A stretch of 64,000 nt of DNA, taken from Taxillus chinensis. Its lineage: Eukaryota; Streptophyta; Magnoliopsida; Santalales; Loranthaceae. This document shows, piece by piece, positions 10,642-24,600 of this stretch (the first letter of the stretch is position 1; each line of letters starts with the position of its first letter). Both the position numbers and the translations under genes were made by a program. The DNA is taken from contig CM042089.1 in assembly GCA_023512835.1 (NCBI GenBank), positions 11,733,759-11,797,758 of the forward strand, read 5' to 3'. The notes below the pieces were generated by a model. The model was not told the DNA's origin. It saw only the letters and a program-made list of their open reading frames with translations, and did no database searches.

Positions 10642-10849
10642 ATTGAGTACGGGACTTTCCTTATTTACACTCCAATTGACTTGTTGTTTGGTATTATTAT
10701 TTTATTTGTTCCCGAACATGGGTCCATAACCGTTATATTGTTGAGTACTTTTCTCTCTGGTTTTCGGTATGAGTTGATTGGCATGATACTTATGTGCTAT
10801 GTGATGCATATTGTTATTTTAATTGCATGTCATTAGGAATGTACATAAA
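10642..10849. other. Intergenic, AT-rich
   Basis: No gene is seen. This may be the continuation of the older repeat into which the gypsy element inserted. Confidence 0.4.
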
Positions 10850-11407
10850 TACCTATGTTGTAAGATTGTATAGGTGTATTCAGAGCAGTATCCGTTGTGG
10901 GAGACCTTTTCGGTGCTAGTCACCAACACCTTGCCTTTGGATGTGGGTTTGGGATAGTCGCATTTCCGGTTCTGGGTCCCCTGGAGTTGGGGGCATGATA
11001 GAATGTAAGATATAATGTCCACTGTAGCAAGGCTTGAAAACAATTATGGTATATGAATAGTAGCCCTAACTTTATTGCTCATAAATAGTTAAAATCCTAT
11101 CCCCTTTAAGAATATGAAAATGAAGAAATACCCACGTTGTAAGATTGTACAGAAGCATTTAGGGCAGCACCTACTGCGGGAGACCTTTTTGGTGCTAATC
11201 AACAATCCCTTGCCTTCCGATGCAGGTTTAGGGTAGCCACATTTCCGATTTCGGGTCCCCTAAAGTTAGGAGCAGGTTAGAATGCAAGACATAATGTCCA
11301 CTATAGCAAGGCTTGAAAACAATTATGGTATATGAATAGTACCCTTGAGTTTATTGCTCATAAATAGTCCAAACCCTATCTCATTTAAGAACATGCAAAT
11401 GAAGACT
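10850..11407. repeat. Tandem duplication, two 279-bp units
   Basis: Units at about 10850-11128 and 11129-11407 align at a constant offset of 279 bases along their whole length. Shared landmarks are GTTGTAAGATTGTA near the start and ATAATGTCCACT before the end. They differ by many point changes, so the duplication is old. No coding frame spans either unit. Confidence 0.85.
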
Positions 11408-11697
11408 CTTGTATCTCTCCAAATTTATGTGTATCTCTCTGCTCCTCCCCTCTCTAAGATGGTTGCTAGAATAAAAACTCCAAATGCTAGCCCTCATCCT
11501 CCATATATACAAGTCACCAAGCCACGCACCTCCCAGTAAGCCCACATAAAAACATCAGTCCCCATTATCACAAAATAGATAATTAGTTAACTATTTATTA
11601 TTGTTTTCCTAATTACTCCAATATTTATTTGGTTAAGAATCATTAAAATGATCAAAATACCCTTTAGTTGTCCAAACTCCAAAATGACCTTAATTAT

Positions 11698-12515
11698 GGG
11701 CCAGTTTGATAATATTTTTTCTTATAAAATAAGCAAAAGTATATTAAGGCATTTGATAAAAATAGAAAAGTACTTATTTAAAAAGTTTCTGCTTTTTTAG
11801 TCAAAAACATAAGCAACTTTAGGATTGCTTTTCAAAACTAATTTATCAAAAAGCAATTTTTTAAAATGGTAAAATACCAAAAATAACCCTATATATCTTA
11901 ATATCCATCCCTTAGCATCGGAAGAACACCCCCCCCCCCCCCCCCAAAAAAAAAAAAAAACTACACACAAACTTAACCCTCTTCCTCAAAAACTACACAT
12001 GAGCTTAACACAGCAGTAGGATGAGGGGCCACCACTTAGAGGTGGGAATCGGGTATGGGGACAGGGTAATAAACTGGCACAAACCCAAAGGTTAGGATGT
12101 GACGAGCTATTGGGGGTAGGGAAGGAGGGCTCTAGGTTGCACATAACAGTGATAATTGGAGGCACAATTGGGGTTGGAATTGGAGGCTCTTCACCGCTGT
12201 ATAAGTAGCCTTACAACAGCTGCCACAGTCAAACACTAAAACTATATCGGCAAAGAATGTTTCTACAACAATAGATAAGCAAAAGAAGCCGCTAGCATTG
12301 ATGGAATCAGATCCAGGAACTGATGTAGATATTTCACAACAATTTAAATATTTAATTGAAGGATATTTCAATCTTTTTAAATATTTACAACAATTATGTT
12401 TACAGTTTATCAAATACTTATTATCGATTTTTAGAATTTAAAACACTTTTAAAATTATAGTTTACCAAATACTCACCTGCTTGTTTTTATAAAAAAATAA
12501 ATTTCAGCACAGCTA
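11698..12515. mobile_element. hAT-like non-autonomous element, 3' end disrupted
   Basis: It starts GGGCCAGTTTGATAATA and has the same internal layout as the element at 58961-59837 (GGCCCAGTTTGG start, 'cttttaaaattata' and 'cagagctaaaa'-like stretches near the end). A C17-A15 homopolymer block lies at about 11929-11960. The usual right end is missing because the inverted-repeat element at about 12520 begins there. No transposase frame is seen. Confidence 0.5.
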
Positions 12516-12519
12516 AAAA

Positions 12520-14935
12520 GTTTTTTTTTTTGTTTTTCTCTCTTATGATCAACAATAACTTATGAGATTTTAATCCCGTTTTACATCATGTATATAAATC
12601 AAATATGATGTCAAATTTCAGCTCTTGTCTACCATGGTTGGTTGTCCACTAATTTTATAAAAGATTGCAATCGGTCTTAACTCCTTAATCGGGAGTGGCT
12701 CCCACAATATTGATGACATTACATTAGAAAGATCACTGAACTTAATAAAAAAAAGTTTTCATCATTTCAAATATTAGCTCAATGATTTTATTATTTAGGC
12801 AAAGAGTTTGTTCTGTAACAATCCGAGCTATTTACTTTCATAAAAAAAAATTACAAACTATGAGATTTGTTGTAGTGGGCCCCACCTCAGAGGCATGCCC
12901 CTTCAAGCTTAGAGGCATGTGAGGGCATTAACACTTAGGGGCCCAATGAGCATGGTGTCTAACCCACCTAAAACAGGTTTGCATAATATTTCATTTGGGC
13001 TATTTAATTTTTTAAATAAATAAAAAGAGCTTTGAGATTTGTTATAGTGAGCTATCATTTGGGCTCAAAGGCATTTATGGCTGTTAACACTTAGAGGACC
13101 AAAGGGTATGGTGTCTGTCCCACGTAGAACGTGGAATGTCCCACTTGGGCTACTTATTTTCATAAATAAATAAATAGACCTTTGAAATTTAATTAGGCTT
13201 GAAAACATGTGTGGGTTGTTAACACTTAAAGGCCCAAAAGACGTGATGCCTAGCCCACCTAAAACAAGCTTGCAAACCAAAGTCACCCCAACCCCTTCTC
13301 CTATAATATACCTTCGTATTCATAGACTAGGTTGTTTGTACAAGTTTAAAGTCACCCCGACCCCTTAATAGCATGTGTCTGAAAGGGGTGATTACTTAAA
13401 GAGTATTACTATATGCAGTTATATGGTACAAGATTCGTGCACCATCAGCTCATGTGGCAATACATAATTTAAACTTATGCCACATATCAATGATATGTCA
13501 TTCAAACAAATACAACCACTGTTAGGTTTTGAACTACGTCATACCATCTAAATTAACACCATGAGTCAAAGTTAATTCAAGAGTAATAATACAATTTTGT
13601 TATTTGAGCATCTATTGATATGCATAATGAAATTTATTTTTCTCAGTTTTCTTTTGTTTTTTTGTTCTTTTCTATCACGGAAGCAACATAGCCGTCTTTA
13701 TGTTCGTTGAAGACTAGATCGGGACTCCAGGCCACAGCATGTGGCCGGATAGAGGTAGCAGTGTGGTGCTGGGCGAGAAGAGGAGCGCTGTGGAGACACA
13801 ACTAGATGGAAGTGACGGCGCGGGAGGGATAAGAACTCACTTGGAATTTATTATTATTTTTTCAAAAAGAGATTTGGAACAGAAAATTTTACAACGTCAA
13901 AAATAAAAATAAAGAAAATAACAAATCAAGGCATAAATAAATTAATGTGAAGAATTGATAATTTAATAATAATTATTATTTTTAAAAAGCGAAGCTCTTT
14001 TTTCTAATAAAAAACATTTGTATAACATAGATTTATACACTAAAATTATATAATTTTGATATTATTATTTAAAATTACATACCAAAATAATGTAAAAAAA
14101 ATAAAATTATGTAGTTTTACTATATAATATTCTTATAATTACCATAAAGATCTTGATTTTTGAAAACATCACATATACTAACAATAGGACGTAGAATTTT
14201 TTTAATGTCATATTTTAAATAAGAATCATATTCAAAAATATTACTACAACACACCCTTCATCTTCTTTTTCACGTTCAAAAAATACATTAGTTACTCTTT
14301 ATTTGTAAAAAGTAACTATTCACTCTTTATATTCTATAATAATATTTTTTCATTTTTATTTTCTTCTTATATTGTTAATAAAGAGAGAAAAAAATAAAAA
14401 AAAATTTGATAAGAAAAAAAATAAAAATAAAATTATAAAAAAATAGTCTACACGTGAAAAAAAACTCTATGTAAAAAAAAAAAGTAATATTGGATATGCT
14501 TTAAGCTAAATGTTTAGATAAAAAGGAAAAAAAAATCACTTCATGCCTTCCATACATCTCATTTAGATGTTCATCTGGAGGGAAGGGACTAAATTGTTAG
14601 AAAACAAACTCTTTGCCTAAATAATAAAATTATTGAGTTAATATTTGAAATGACAAGAATTTTTTTTTATTGAGTTTAGTGATCTTTCCAATGTAATGCC
14701 ATCAATATTGTGGGAGCCACTCCCAATTAAGGAGTCAAGACCAGTAGTCTTCCTCAAAATTAGTGAACAGCTTGATTTTGGATTGCAGTCATAATAGATA
14801 GCAGCTATAGTAAACAAAAGCTAAAAATTGACATCATATTTGATATATATATATATATATATATGATGTAAAACAAGATTAAAATCTCATAAGTTATTAT
14901 TGATCATAAGAGAGAAAAATAGAGAAAAAACTTTT
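12520..14935. mobile_element. 2.4-kb element with ~300-bp terminal inverted repeats
   Basis: About 300 bases at 12520-12820 reappear as the reverse complement at 14597-14935. Matching blocks include CTCTTATGATCAACAATAAC (left) against its complement near 14900, and GGCAAAGAGTTTGTT against its complement near 14605. The right arm has gained an AT microsatellite (about 14844-14864) and some extra sequence. The 1.8-kb interior is AT-rich with no transposase frame. Long inverted arms without coding capacity suggest a non-autonomous Mutator-like element or a foldback element. No clean target duplication was recognised. Confidence 0.7.
12826..13280. repeat. Three degenerate tandem units inside the inverted-repeat element
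   Basis: Three blocks of about 150 bp each contain, in order, a GAGATTTGTT(A/G)TAGTG-like start, 'AACACTTA(G/A)(G/A)GG-CC', then GGTGTCTAACCCACC-like and GCTATTTA-like ends. Starts are near 12855, 13030 and 13170. Divergence is high. Confidence 0.65.
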
Positions 14936-15629
14936 GTTATTGTTTCAAATTCTCCTGTTCCTTTAAAATTCTTACATGTGTGTTTGTGTTTGAGAATTCA
15001 AACAAAAATTGATAGTCAATAATCATATGATCCAAACAAAACAAAAGTTGTTACAAGATGCAATTTCAATATCTTACAAATGACAAGTTTCTTCATACAA
15101 GCAAGCCTATCTACTGTACAGCTGCATTGAATCAAAGATCTTTATGCAATCAAAGAATCAAGAGAGTGCAATGAATTATATCGCCATTACATCGCCAAAG
15201 AGAGTAATGAATCAAAGAATTACAGACAATGTCATGGGATAAGATCTTAATGCAATCATTCTCTTGCATTGGAATGTAGAGCTTCCCGTGTTAGACATGG
15301 AATCAAGTTGTTCAGGAGGCCTTTTAAATCTGCCGTTAAATCTCAGGTCTCAAGTCTCAACCCTGGACAACCATGAAAAATACAACACGCTGGAGTACAC
15401 TAGAGGTAGAAGAAATTTCTGTTGGAACAGTGAAAATGCATGGAAATCGGCAACAATACCAATGGCAAAGGCACTCTGTAGACACCGACACTGAGAGAAG
15501 AAAGCTAGGGGAAAAAAATAAGATTAGATATCCTCATAGTCCTACCCCTAAATGATAAATCACTTCTCAAACATGTTGTATTAGGTTCAAAATAACTGCT
15601 CTAGAGCAATCAGTGAGTGTGCTACAAAA
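14936..15629. other. Intergenic; probable 3' region of the PRAF gene
   Basis: No independent gene is supported. Short frames at 15264-15555 lack family resemblance. The segment next to 15630 is expected to contain the 3' untranslated region of the minus-strand PRAF gene. Confidence 0.4.
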
Positions 15630-18600
15630 CTAAGTCTGGGAAGATGGACCTGCTTCATTAATATCCTCAGCAGATGGTGGAGTGCTGGCAGTTTCACTTT
15701 GAACGCTAATTGATGATGGTTTATAACCGTACTTCTTCAGCACTCTATCCTTGTTTTCATTCCACCATTCTTCTGCCTGCTGCTCCTGAAATCTTCTTTT
15801 GCTGCATATACAATAACATTGAACTAAGCTTTAATCCCAAGATTCTGGAGTCGACTACAATGAACCACAAAAAAAAAACAAATAAAACAAATAAAACAAA
15901 AGTAATTACATAGGATCGGTCAAAACTATCATAATCATACTTTTTTAAAATAATAAATAATAAATAAATAAAACTACAACTGATATTTGAGTTATTTTAT
16001 TTTATTTTTTATATAATTCTTAATAGCTAATAACCAGTAAAAAAAAAAGAAAAAAAGAAAAAGAAACTGTTACCTCCTCAAGTTTAAGGTCAGAGTTTGT
16101 GTTTGAAGGAAAATTTGACAACAAATAGCATTGGACAGTTTATTTTCTTTCATTCCTTTTTTCTAAAACGAAGTACACTTTCAAGGAAAATTTCAGCTAT
16201 TAATTTGGAAGTCAAAAAAAAAAACTCATAAATAACTTTAAACTTATTTCTAGCAGTACATATATATACATGCACGATCAGCCAAAAGATCTGTAGGTAC
16301 CTGAATCTAACTCTCTGAAACATCTTTACTCCATTTCGTAGTTGAAGACATATAACATAAACACCGGGTTCAAACTGCTCAATAATTTCTTTTCCTGATC
16401 GATTCTTTGATGTTGACGTTTCACTCGACTGTGAGTTAATTTCTGAGTTCCGCTGAGGTGCCTCTCTTGCTTCCGGAATGCTACTACTGTCTTGAAGCAT
16501 ACTTTCGCCATTTTGTGATAGTCCAGTAACTCCTACGGCATCTACATGCTCTTCTGTCCGGTGATTTAAATTTGGTGGTGAGGAAGGAGGTTCAGATCCT
16601 TGACTTCCATTTTTATTTAGATATTTTTCAATCTGACCATGCATCTCTTTGAACACTTCACTCTCACAGACGTCAGGAGGGAACTTCTCTGATATCTCCT
16701 TCAACTGAGCAACAACAAAGCAACAAAGTAGAAGGTAATGAGCATTACCTTCTGCTGAGATTTTAACGTACAAACAACATTCCTCAGCCAAATATATTAC
16801 CTGTGTTGCGACAAACTTGATAACATCTTTAGCAACTCTGCAATTTGAAAATTCCTGTCTAGCCAACAAAGCAGCTTGTTGAGCCTTTTTCTGCAGACTC
16901 TGAAGCTCAAAATCTTGATCATGAGATTTTTGCTTTAAAGTTTTCACCTGAAGTCAATCATAAAAATAAAAACAAATCTGAATAATAAATAGGGAACAAA
17001 ATTTCTAGGTCTGAAATTTTGAATGCTCACATCTACTCAATCATGTGACAAAACATGGCTGGTAGGTAAGCGTTGCGTACTTTGTTTTGCAAATTTTCAA
17101 CTTCTTGTTTCAGAAACTCATTTGTCTTCTTTAGACTATCGACGACACTCCTTGAATATAGAGTGGCAGAGCGCGTGGGGCTAGGTCTCCTAGGATACGG
17201 TGAAGAAGATCTTGAGCTGCTTGAAGGATGCGGAGGGGTTGGTGGTGGTGTTGTTGGTGCAATACTAGGCTTCAAAGCATTTTGAAGAGCACTCAAAGGA
17301 CTTGAAAATCCATTATCTTTCGGCTGTAACAGCGAAGGAGCTTGAGAAGATCGGATCCCAGGCTTTACTGACTTGACCCCTAGGTACTTGACTGGGTCTG
17401 TGATAGGAGAGAGTAGAGTCCTCGAAGACCTCACCTCACCCCTGTCAAGCCTATCCCTGGTGTCAATTGAGTGGTGAGCAGTGGTAGTTCTCCTACTAAA
17501 ATTGGAGGCACTGCCAGCCTCAGAGGCTTTGAGCTTTGCATAGCAAGAGTCACACACACGATGTGGTTTCCCAGGAGTTGGAGCCAATGCTGCTCTCAGT
17601 GCTTTTCTTGAACTACAAGCATGACAGTGGACTAATCCACAGTTGTAACAATTGTGTCTCTTTCTTGTAAAACCGAATGCTTGCCGGCAACCAGAACAAA
17701 CTGATTGGTCTGCACCAGATACCCATTTATGGATGCATATACTTGCAGTGAAATTTGAGCCACATGAAATATTTTTTACATGTCTATCTTTTAGTGTTTC
17801 AACCAATGTTGGATACTTCTGATCTTCTGTATCCCCATGTCCCAGTCTTCCATTTGCACCACTGCCCCAAGTGAATACTTCACTTCTTGATGTCAGCACA
17901 GCAACATGATATGACCCACAAGATATTTCTTCGACAAATTCCCCAACTAATCTATCCTGTACCAAAGAAGGTAAGACTCCATTGGACATCGGATTGCCAA
18001 GTTGCCCATACATAGTGCCACCCATCGTAAACACATGACCTGATGTGGTGAGGGCAACTGTCATACTATGCCCACATGCTATCTGGTGTACATTGTAGTC
18101 AATAAGTGAAGAGACACAGGTTGGAAGCAAATAAGTTTCCTTGTTTCCATGACCCAAACGGTGTTTATCGCCATCACCCCAGGTGAACAGCTTTCTTGAA
18201 GAAACATTTGCACTAGATTGGCTCGTAACCTCAACAATAGCTGCAGTGTGCCATACTCCACATGCAACTTTAATTGTTTTTAACCCATTCAATAATTGAA
18301 CTTCCCTTGGATATGTGACACTTTCTCGATCCCCATGGCCTAAAACACCAAATGTTCCATCACCAAATGTGAACAGCTTCCCATTTGAAGTTGCCACTGC
18401 TGTATGCCAGCTGCCACATGCGACAGATAAAACCTGCAGTCCTTCCAAAGGACCAGAAACTCTTTTTGGTATCCAGTGGCTAACATCGGTACCATTGCCA
18501 AGAAGTCCAGCATTATAAAAACCATCACCCCAGGAATATACATCACCCAACGAAGACACAGCACATGTGTGATATTCACCACATGCAACAGAATCCACAT

Positions 18601-21600
18601 TAGTAACAGCCAGATATTCAACAAGACGGGGGCAACTGAAATCTTTATCGATTCCATGGCCAAGTCTTCCCCCAGACTCCTCCCCCCAGGTGAAAACCTC
18701 TCCTTGCCTTGTGACTAGGGAAAAGTGTCGAAATCCACATGCAATTTGATGAACATCAAGCACTACACTTGATTCTAAAGGCTTAGGAATCAGTACATCA
18801 GTTTTTATAGGAAACGGAATAGAAGACCCATCAGTTGAAACCCCATCAGACCAGATTTCTCCCCAAACATAGACATCACCCAATGACTCTATGTCATCTG
18901 GTCCAGAACCTTGGCTTGAAGTGCTAGGAGTGCTTGAAATGCTGACTCGGAAACCATCTCCAGTACTGGTTCTTAGTTGCATATTTGCACGTTCTGTCCC
19001 CACATCTGAACTTGAAAACCTCGCAGAAGATTCACGAGAACTTAAATCAATTGATGTCCTGCCACGAACAATACTGGAACTGAAATCTAGTGCTGCGCCA
19101 AAAGGTCGTCCGTTCTGAATGAAATCTCCACCAACATTTAACTGAAATTGGATACAAGTTAGAAAACGTTCTCATGGGTTCATAGGAAAATGACTCATTG
19201 TCATAGTGCAATTTACTTCCTCCAATTCTTGAGAAATGAGGAAACTCTAGGTGATATCTCACCAAACAAGCCTAGTCAGTGGACCACTTTTCAGATCTAA
19301 TATATACTTTGGGTAAAATGTGAAAATCTTAAATGGATTATGAATAGTTTACATTCCTATTATAAGCTTACTATGCAGAAATTTCAAACGAATGATAAAA
19401 AAGAAAGTTTTACTTGTGAAAGGGGAAAATGTAGTTGTACAAAATTTTATCGACATCAAGGAACTCATTAATGCAACTAGCCGACATTAGGGATCTGAAC
19501 ACCCTTTATCATTAATATATTATTGATAAAAAATCACTACTTGAAAATCTCCATCACCAGATCTTGCTTTCACCACCTGGAAAATGAGATTAGCCATAAA
19601 CAGAGGCGTTGAAGAAAAGGGTTGTATAGTTTCTAAAACAATGTTTTCAATTTTGAATGCACGAGTAATATACACATAGTTGAGGTAAGCAATAATCATT
19701 TAAAATAAATGTTTTTGGTGAAGCATGTGTGCGTGAAGCATAACTAAAAAGACATTTTCAAAAAAAAATGTTATTAAGGAAAAAGCTTACATCTGGTATG
19801 TCACTCTTAGTATGTCTATTACGACGTTGGTCAGTAGAAATCAAAGCCTTGAGGCCAGAAAACCACACCTCTGCCTCAACTGTGTCCTTGCAGATCTGTA
19901 GATTCAAAATAGTAATAAGAATCAACGAACTAAACTTATCATCAACCAAACAAAGTTTAACTTTATATAGGTCTAAAATTATAAGGTCTGGTAATACTGA
20001 CCAGATCAAGGGATCTTTCTCCACTATTATATATAAGTGAAAAGGACAAATAATCCTTTTCAGGGCGCAAATACCGTCTAAACACGGCCTGTTGATACAA
20101 CGAGCAAGGAAACCATGAGTGTTTTCTACTCTTACATGAGATAAACTAAAGTGTAGAAGAATATACAATAAATCAAGCTAACTAAATCACATAATATAAT
20201 GGAATAATTTAGTATCCAAGAAAAGTGTCTAGCTCACAGTTCTCTGTCCAGGGATAATCCGCAACACAGAAGAAAATTTTAGATTCCTTTCTTCTCCGTG
20301 TGAGTACCAGATCAGAGTACTTTCGTCCTGTGAATAGGCAAATACATTTCAAATATTAACAAAACACTTCATGATTTTACTGGGGGAATTAAACTCACGC
20401 ATGCATACATGGACATTCACTGCCACATCTACTTCAAAGCTACGGTCATAACTGAGCTAGAACTTAAGATTAAACCAACACATGTGTAATGATGCACTTT
20501 GAAAAGCCTCCGAGAATTTACACCAAGCAATCATCTTGCATTGTCGGTTGCATTTAAAAACATGATATATTTTGGAAGTAGTAATCTTACAAAGTTTCAA
20601 GATAAATAGCACAGGTTTTGCTAGCAAGCAAGCTAGTCGTAAATCATAATCTCTGGACCAACACACAGAAGCTACAATGAAATTCCCCAGTAAAAGTTAC
20701 ATCTTAATTAAGTCATCTAGCAGATTTAAGTCATCAGAAACTCAATAGTGATTACAGTGGCATGCAGAAAGGCCAACTTTTCTACGGCAGTAGACCAGAA
20801 TGATGCTATTAAACTAACTTTATAAGTGCATGAATAAAACATGAAATATACATTATTCATATTGCTAGAAACAATATTACACATTTATCTGCCCCTCTCA
20901 TCATATTAATTTATATCCTCTAGATTATTAACACCCACATCAAAAACCTTAGTTGTGGAAATAAATGTCTTGTTTCAACAAATGAAGAATTTTAAACATA
21001 AACTCATATGAAAGGCTCAATCAAATAGCACATTGATTTAAACAAAGGGAAGTGGTATAAATGCCCTGAAGTTAGGCTATCATTTAACTATACATACTCC
21101 AGTGAGTAAAGTTTAAGCAAGAATGCCCCATCCCTCAAATTATCCATGACTGCCTCCAACCAATTCGTGCTTGGATCACTAAGGCCATGGATGCGTAACA
21201 TGATTATAAAGTCAATATTATTTATGTATTTATGTCTGGCACGGAATGGAGAGAAGACTGGGGAAATATTCTCAGGTTCTGCTCATTATGGGAAAAATGG
21301 CAGCCGCCCGTTCAAGGAGAAAGAAGGAGAATCGAAGAGGGAACTGAAAAAGGAGAAAGAGCCCGAAAAACATTGTGAATGACTCCTACTCTTCAAATTT
21401 GAACTTTATGTGGTCACTGCCTGATGCATGTTGTCTGGGGATTCTAGTTTCTCATGGTCATAGGTGAACTGATGGAAAAGCAGAGAAGAACTGCAGCCCA
21501 TGTGAAGCTTCAGTGATTGCATCCTTTCATATTTTCCTGGAAAATATTCTGGTGGGATGATCTACCCTTCTGGTTTGGTGGGTCGCACTGCTGAGAGTCT

Positions 21601-24600
21601 GAGACCAGGAATTCCACGAAAAAGACAACTTCCTGGCAGGGGGGCACATCACATAGGTAGGTGCCAGGCACGTTATTTTCTGATGTGGGGATCTTTCTCA
21701 TCCTTTTCCTATTCCTTTTCTTCTCATCCCTTTAAACCGTTGGCTACCATTTTGGACAGCCCGGAAAATTTATAGTCAGCTTCTGTCCATTTCCCGCCTG
21801 ACAAACAATAAATAAATATGTACGTACTGAAAATTCGTGCATAAATCTGCTATTAAAAATCATATTGGGTAAACGTTCATATATGTATGCATATGGGTAT
21901 AAATATTTATACGTGCACGGTGCATGTACAAACATAATTTATGGGCATGAACGAGTGCAGGAGTCTCCATTCTAGAGAAAATGTTCCAAGCAGTAGAATT
22001 GAAAATCATAAATGACATCCTAGTAAGAAAAAAGGCAAAGCCCATGGCATCTCAACTCAAGAAAGTTACGCAGTAGAAACTTACAGATGAAATTCTGAAT
22101 GGACAGAACTTAGGCTTTCCTTGCCGACTATACTTGATTAGATGGGTACCTTTTTTCAAAGCAACGAGTGCCTTCAAAAGAGAAGAAAAATTAGAATTAT
22201 GTGAACCTGCCATAAATCATAGGAGTCTCTAAGTCTTCAAAACAAAGTAAAAAGACAGCTACGGCAATAGCAATGCCAATGGAAGCAAATCCATGACTGT
22301 ATTTTAACCATCAACTATAAAACCCCCCGATTCAGTATTAGCTAACATGTTTGCAATGTTCTATATGACCAACAAAAAAGACCTGTATTTACAGTTCAGG
22401 AAAGTATTAAAAGCAAACTAAGGAACACTATTGATGCTTTTAACACAACTATTTATTGTAAGAAACTGAAGAAGGTATGATGCAGATACAAGAATGAGAA
22501 AATGAAACCGCCTTACCAGCTGAGCACCATTCAATTCAGGGAGAATTTAAAGTGGTCAATCATATAAATCCTATTGCAAGCCCTTAACCCGCAAGGCACT
22601 TCAGCCAAATATGCTGAGATGCTAGCTTAATTTATTAATTTAAGGCAAATACAATTCTTAAACGTATCATATTTTCCACTAAACTGGGGATTTGATCCAA
22701 AACATATACCTGAATGGTGTCAAACGCCAAAAAGTTATGTCAATAAATGCAGAAGTTGGCCAGCCAGGTATTTAAGAATAAGCCTTTATTGAGTTCGTCT
22801 AAGTTACCAAATGGAAATGGAAATGAAAGATCCAATTGTAATATTTTTTTAATAGCTTCAGTTCTTATCCTTCTTACTTTCCTATTTGCATGGTTGAGTG
22901 AATTTACCAACCTGACCAAAATTTCTATTTAGAAAGCATTAGATTATGAAATTTATCTTCATCCATTCCTTTTCATCTCAATTGATGAGATATATAATCC
23001 CTATCAATCCTCAGAATTAATTAATAAGATCCGGTGACCCCACACACAGCCAATATTGTTCACGTTCTTACATCGGTAGCCAAATAAGATCATTACGTTT
23101 TTCCTTCTACCCTCTTCTCTAACACTTTGAATTGCTAGGTTGGGATCGCTTAACCAGTAAACACTCCACCGTCTCATGCTCGGGGTCGAGTACATAGATT
23201 CATCTTTAACAAACCTTATATATATCTAAGTTCTCAGTTTGCACATGGATCTTCCACGCAAGGCAAGCCAACCAAGCAATTCACATTACCCATTATTATT
23301 AAAAAAATTTACTTTCAATCAAGTATAGCATATTGTCACGCCCCGAACAGCGTAGTGCTGGCGGGCGTCTCCCAAGTAACGTAGGTGCGCGCTACTTGCG
23401 GAGGGACAAGGCGAAAAGCATAGCTAGTACAAACGAAATAAGCTCTCTAGCAGTTCATGCGGGAGATCGATAGATCCCCTTCGGAGTTCAGATATACCGA
23501 CCCGATTAAATGCAGGGAGTACACTGCTAGTCTCAGACCTGATGATAACGAGGGGACTTGGCCATCCCTAAACAAACTGGTCGGAAACTGGAGCCGTTCT
23601 CCTAATGAGCCCAAGGCAAGACGAAACCAGTTTACATGTGCCCCGATCGGTATGGCTTACTCGGAATATCCACTAGGGTAACCGAGTGCCGCACGGATGA
23701 GAATCCTGACCCCATGACAATATGCTTATAATTTAAAAAAAAAATCCTAAAAACACGGGTAATGAAAATTGAGAGCACTAGTAGCGAATTCCCTATAAAA
23801 GTCTATTTCTTTATATTTAGGAAAAAAAATTAAAAAATCATAAAATCATTTCCACAACAGATATCTTATATTTAACTTTCTTCATGGGTTTCTCCAGTGT
23901 TTTCGAATGTATTATAAAGCATTATTCACTCCCTATAATTATTAAATTATATATAAATAATTTATCTTACTTCTCCCTTTCACGTTTCTCATAACATTTA
24001 CTTTTATTTCATATTGAATTATAAAATAATATTATTAAATAAAAAATAATATAAAATATTATTTTAATGATACAGAGAGTAATTTAGGACATTCATTATG
24101 ACGTATATTTATATAAGAAACAAAAAAATAATTTAAATATATAAATTTAGGAAAAATGATTGGGTATCTGGTGTTAGTGCTCTAGAATAATCTGAATTGA
24201 ATAAGTGAATGAACCCACCCCATAAATGGTCTCCTTCATCAGTTTACTTCCAATCAAGTAATGCACGCTGCTCATTATTATAGAGACACGGCTTCTTTCA
24301 CAGGCCGAGTAATGATTAATCCCGGGTGAATGGACCTGACTCCATATCTAATCAAAACCTTGGTCCCAGTGGCGTGTCTTCTTTTGGTTAGAAATGAGGC
24401 TGATGGGGGATTGGGGAAGGACAACTGAATGCTCACCATTGGGCGATACTCGAATCTGCAATTTCTATGGAAGGTCGATACAATTTGAGGTAGAGCTCAT
24501 TGGTCTCTTTGGTTAGTGTACTTTAATTGAGCTATGGTCGCTAATTACGTTATTAATTAATAATATTATTATTGTTGTTGCTGTTGTCATTATTTGAGCG

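Noticed and set aside
15264..15555. Two short frames downstream of the PRAF gene
   Set aside because: No recognisable motif; more likely 3' untranslated or intergenic sequence.
19541..19576. A possible 36-bp in-frame exon in the PRAF gene
   Set aside because: It has an acceptor CAG and keeps the frame, but the donor GTAGTG is weak, and joining 19791 directly to 19141 gives a junction that resembles known family members better.
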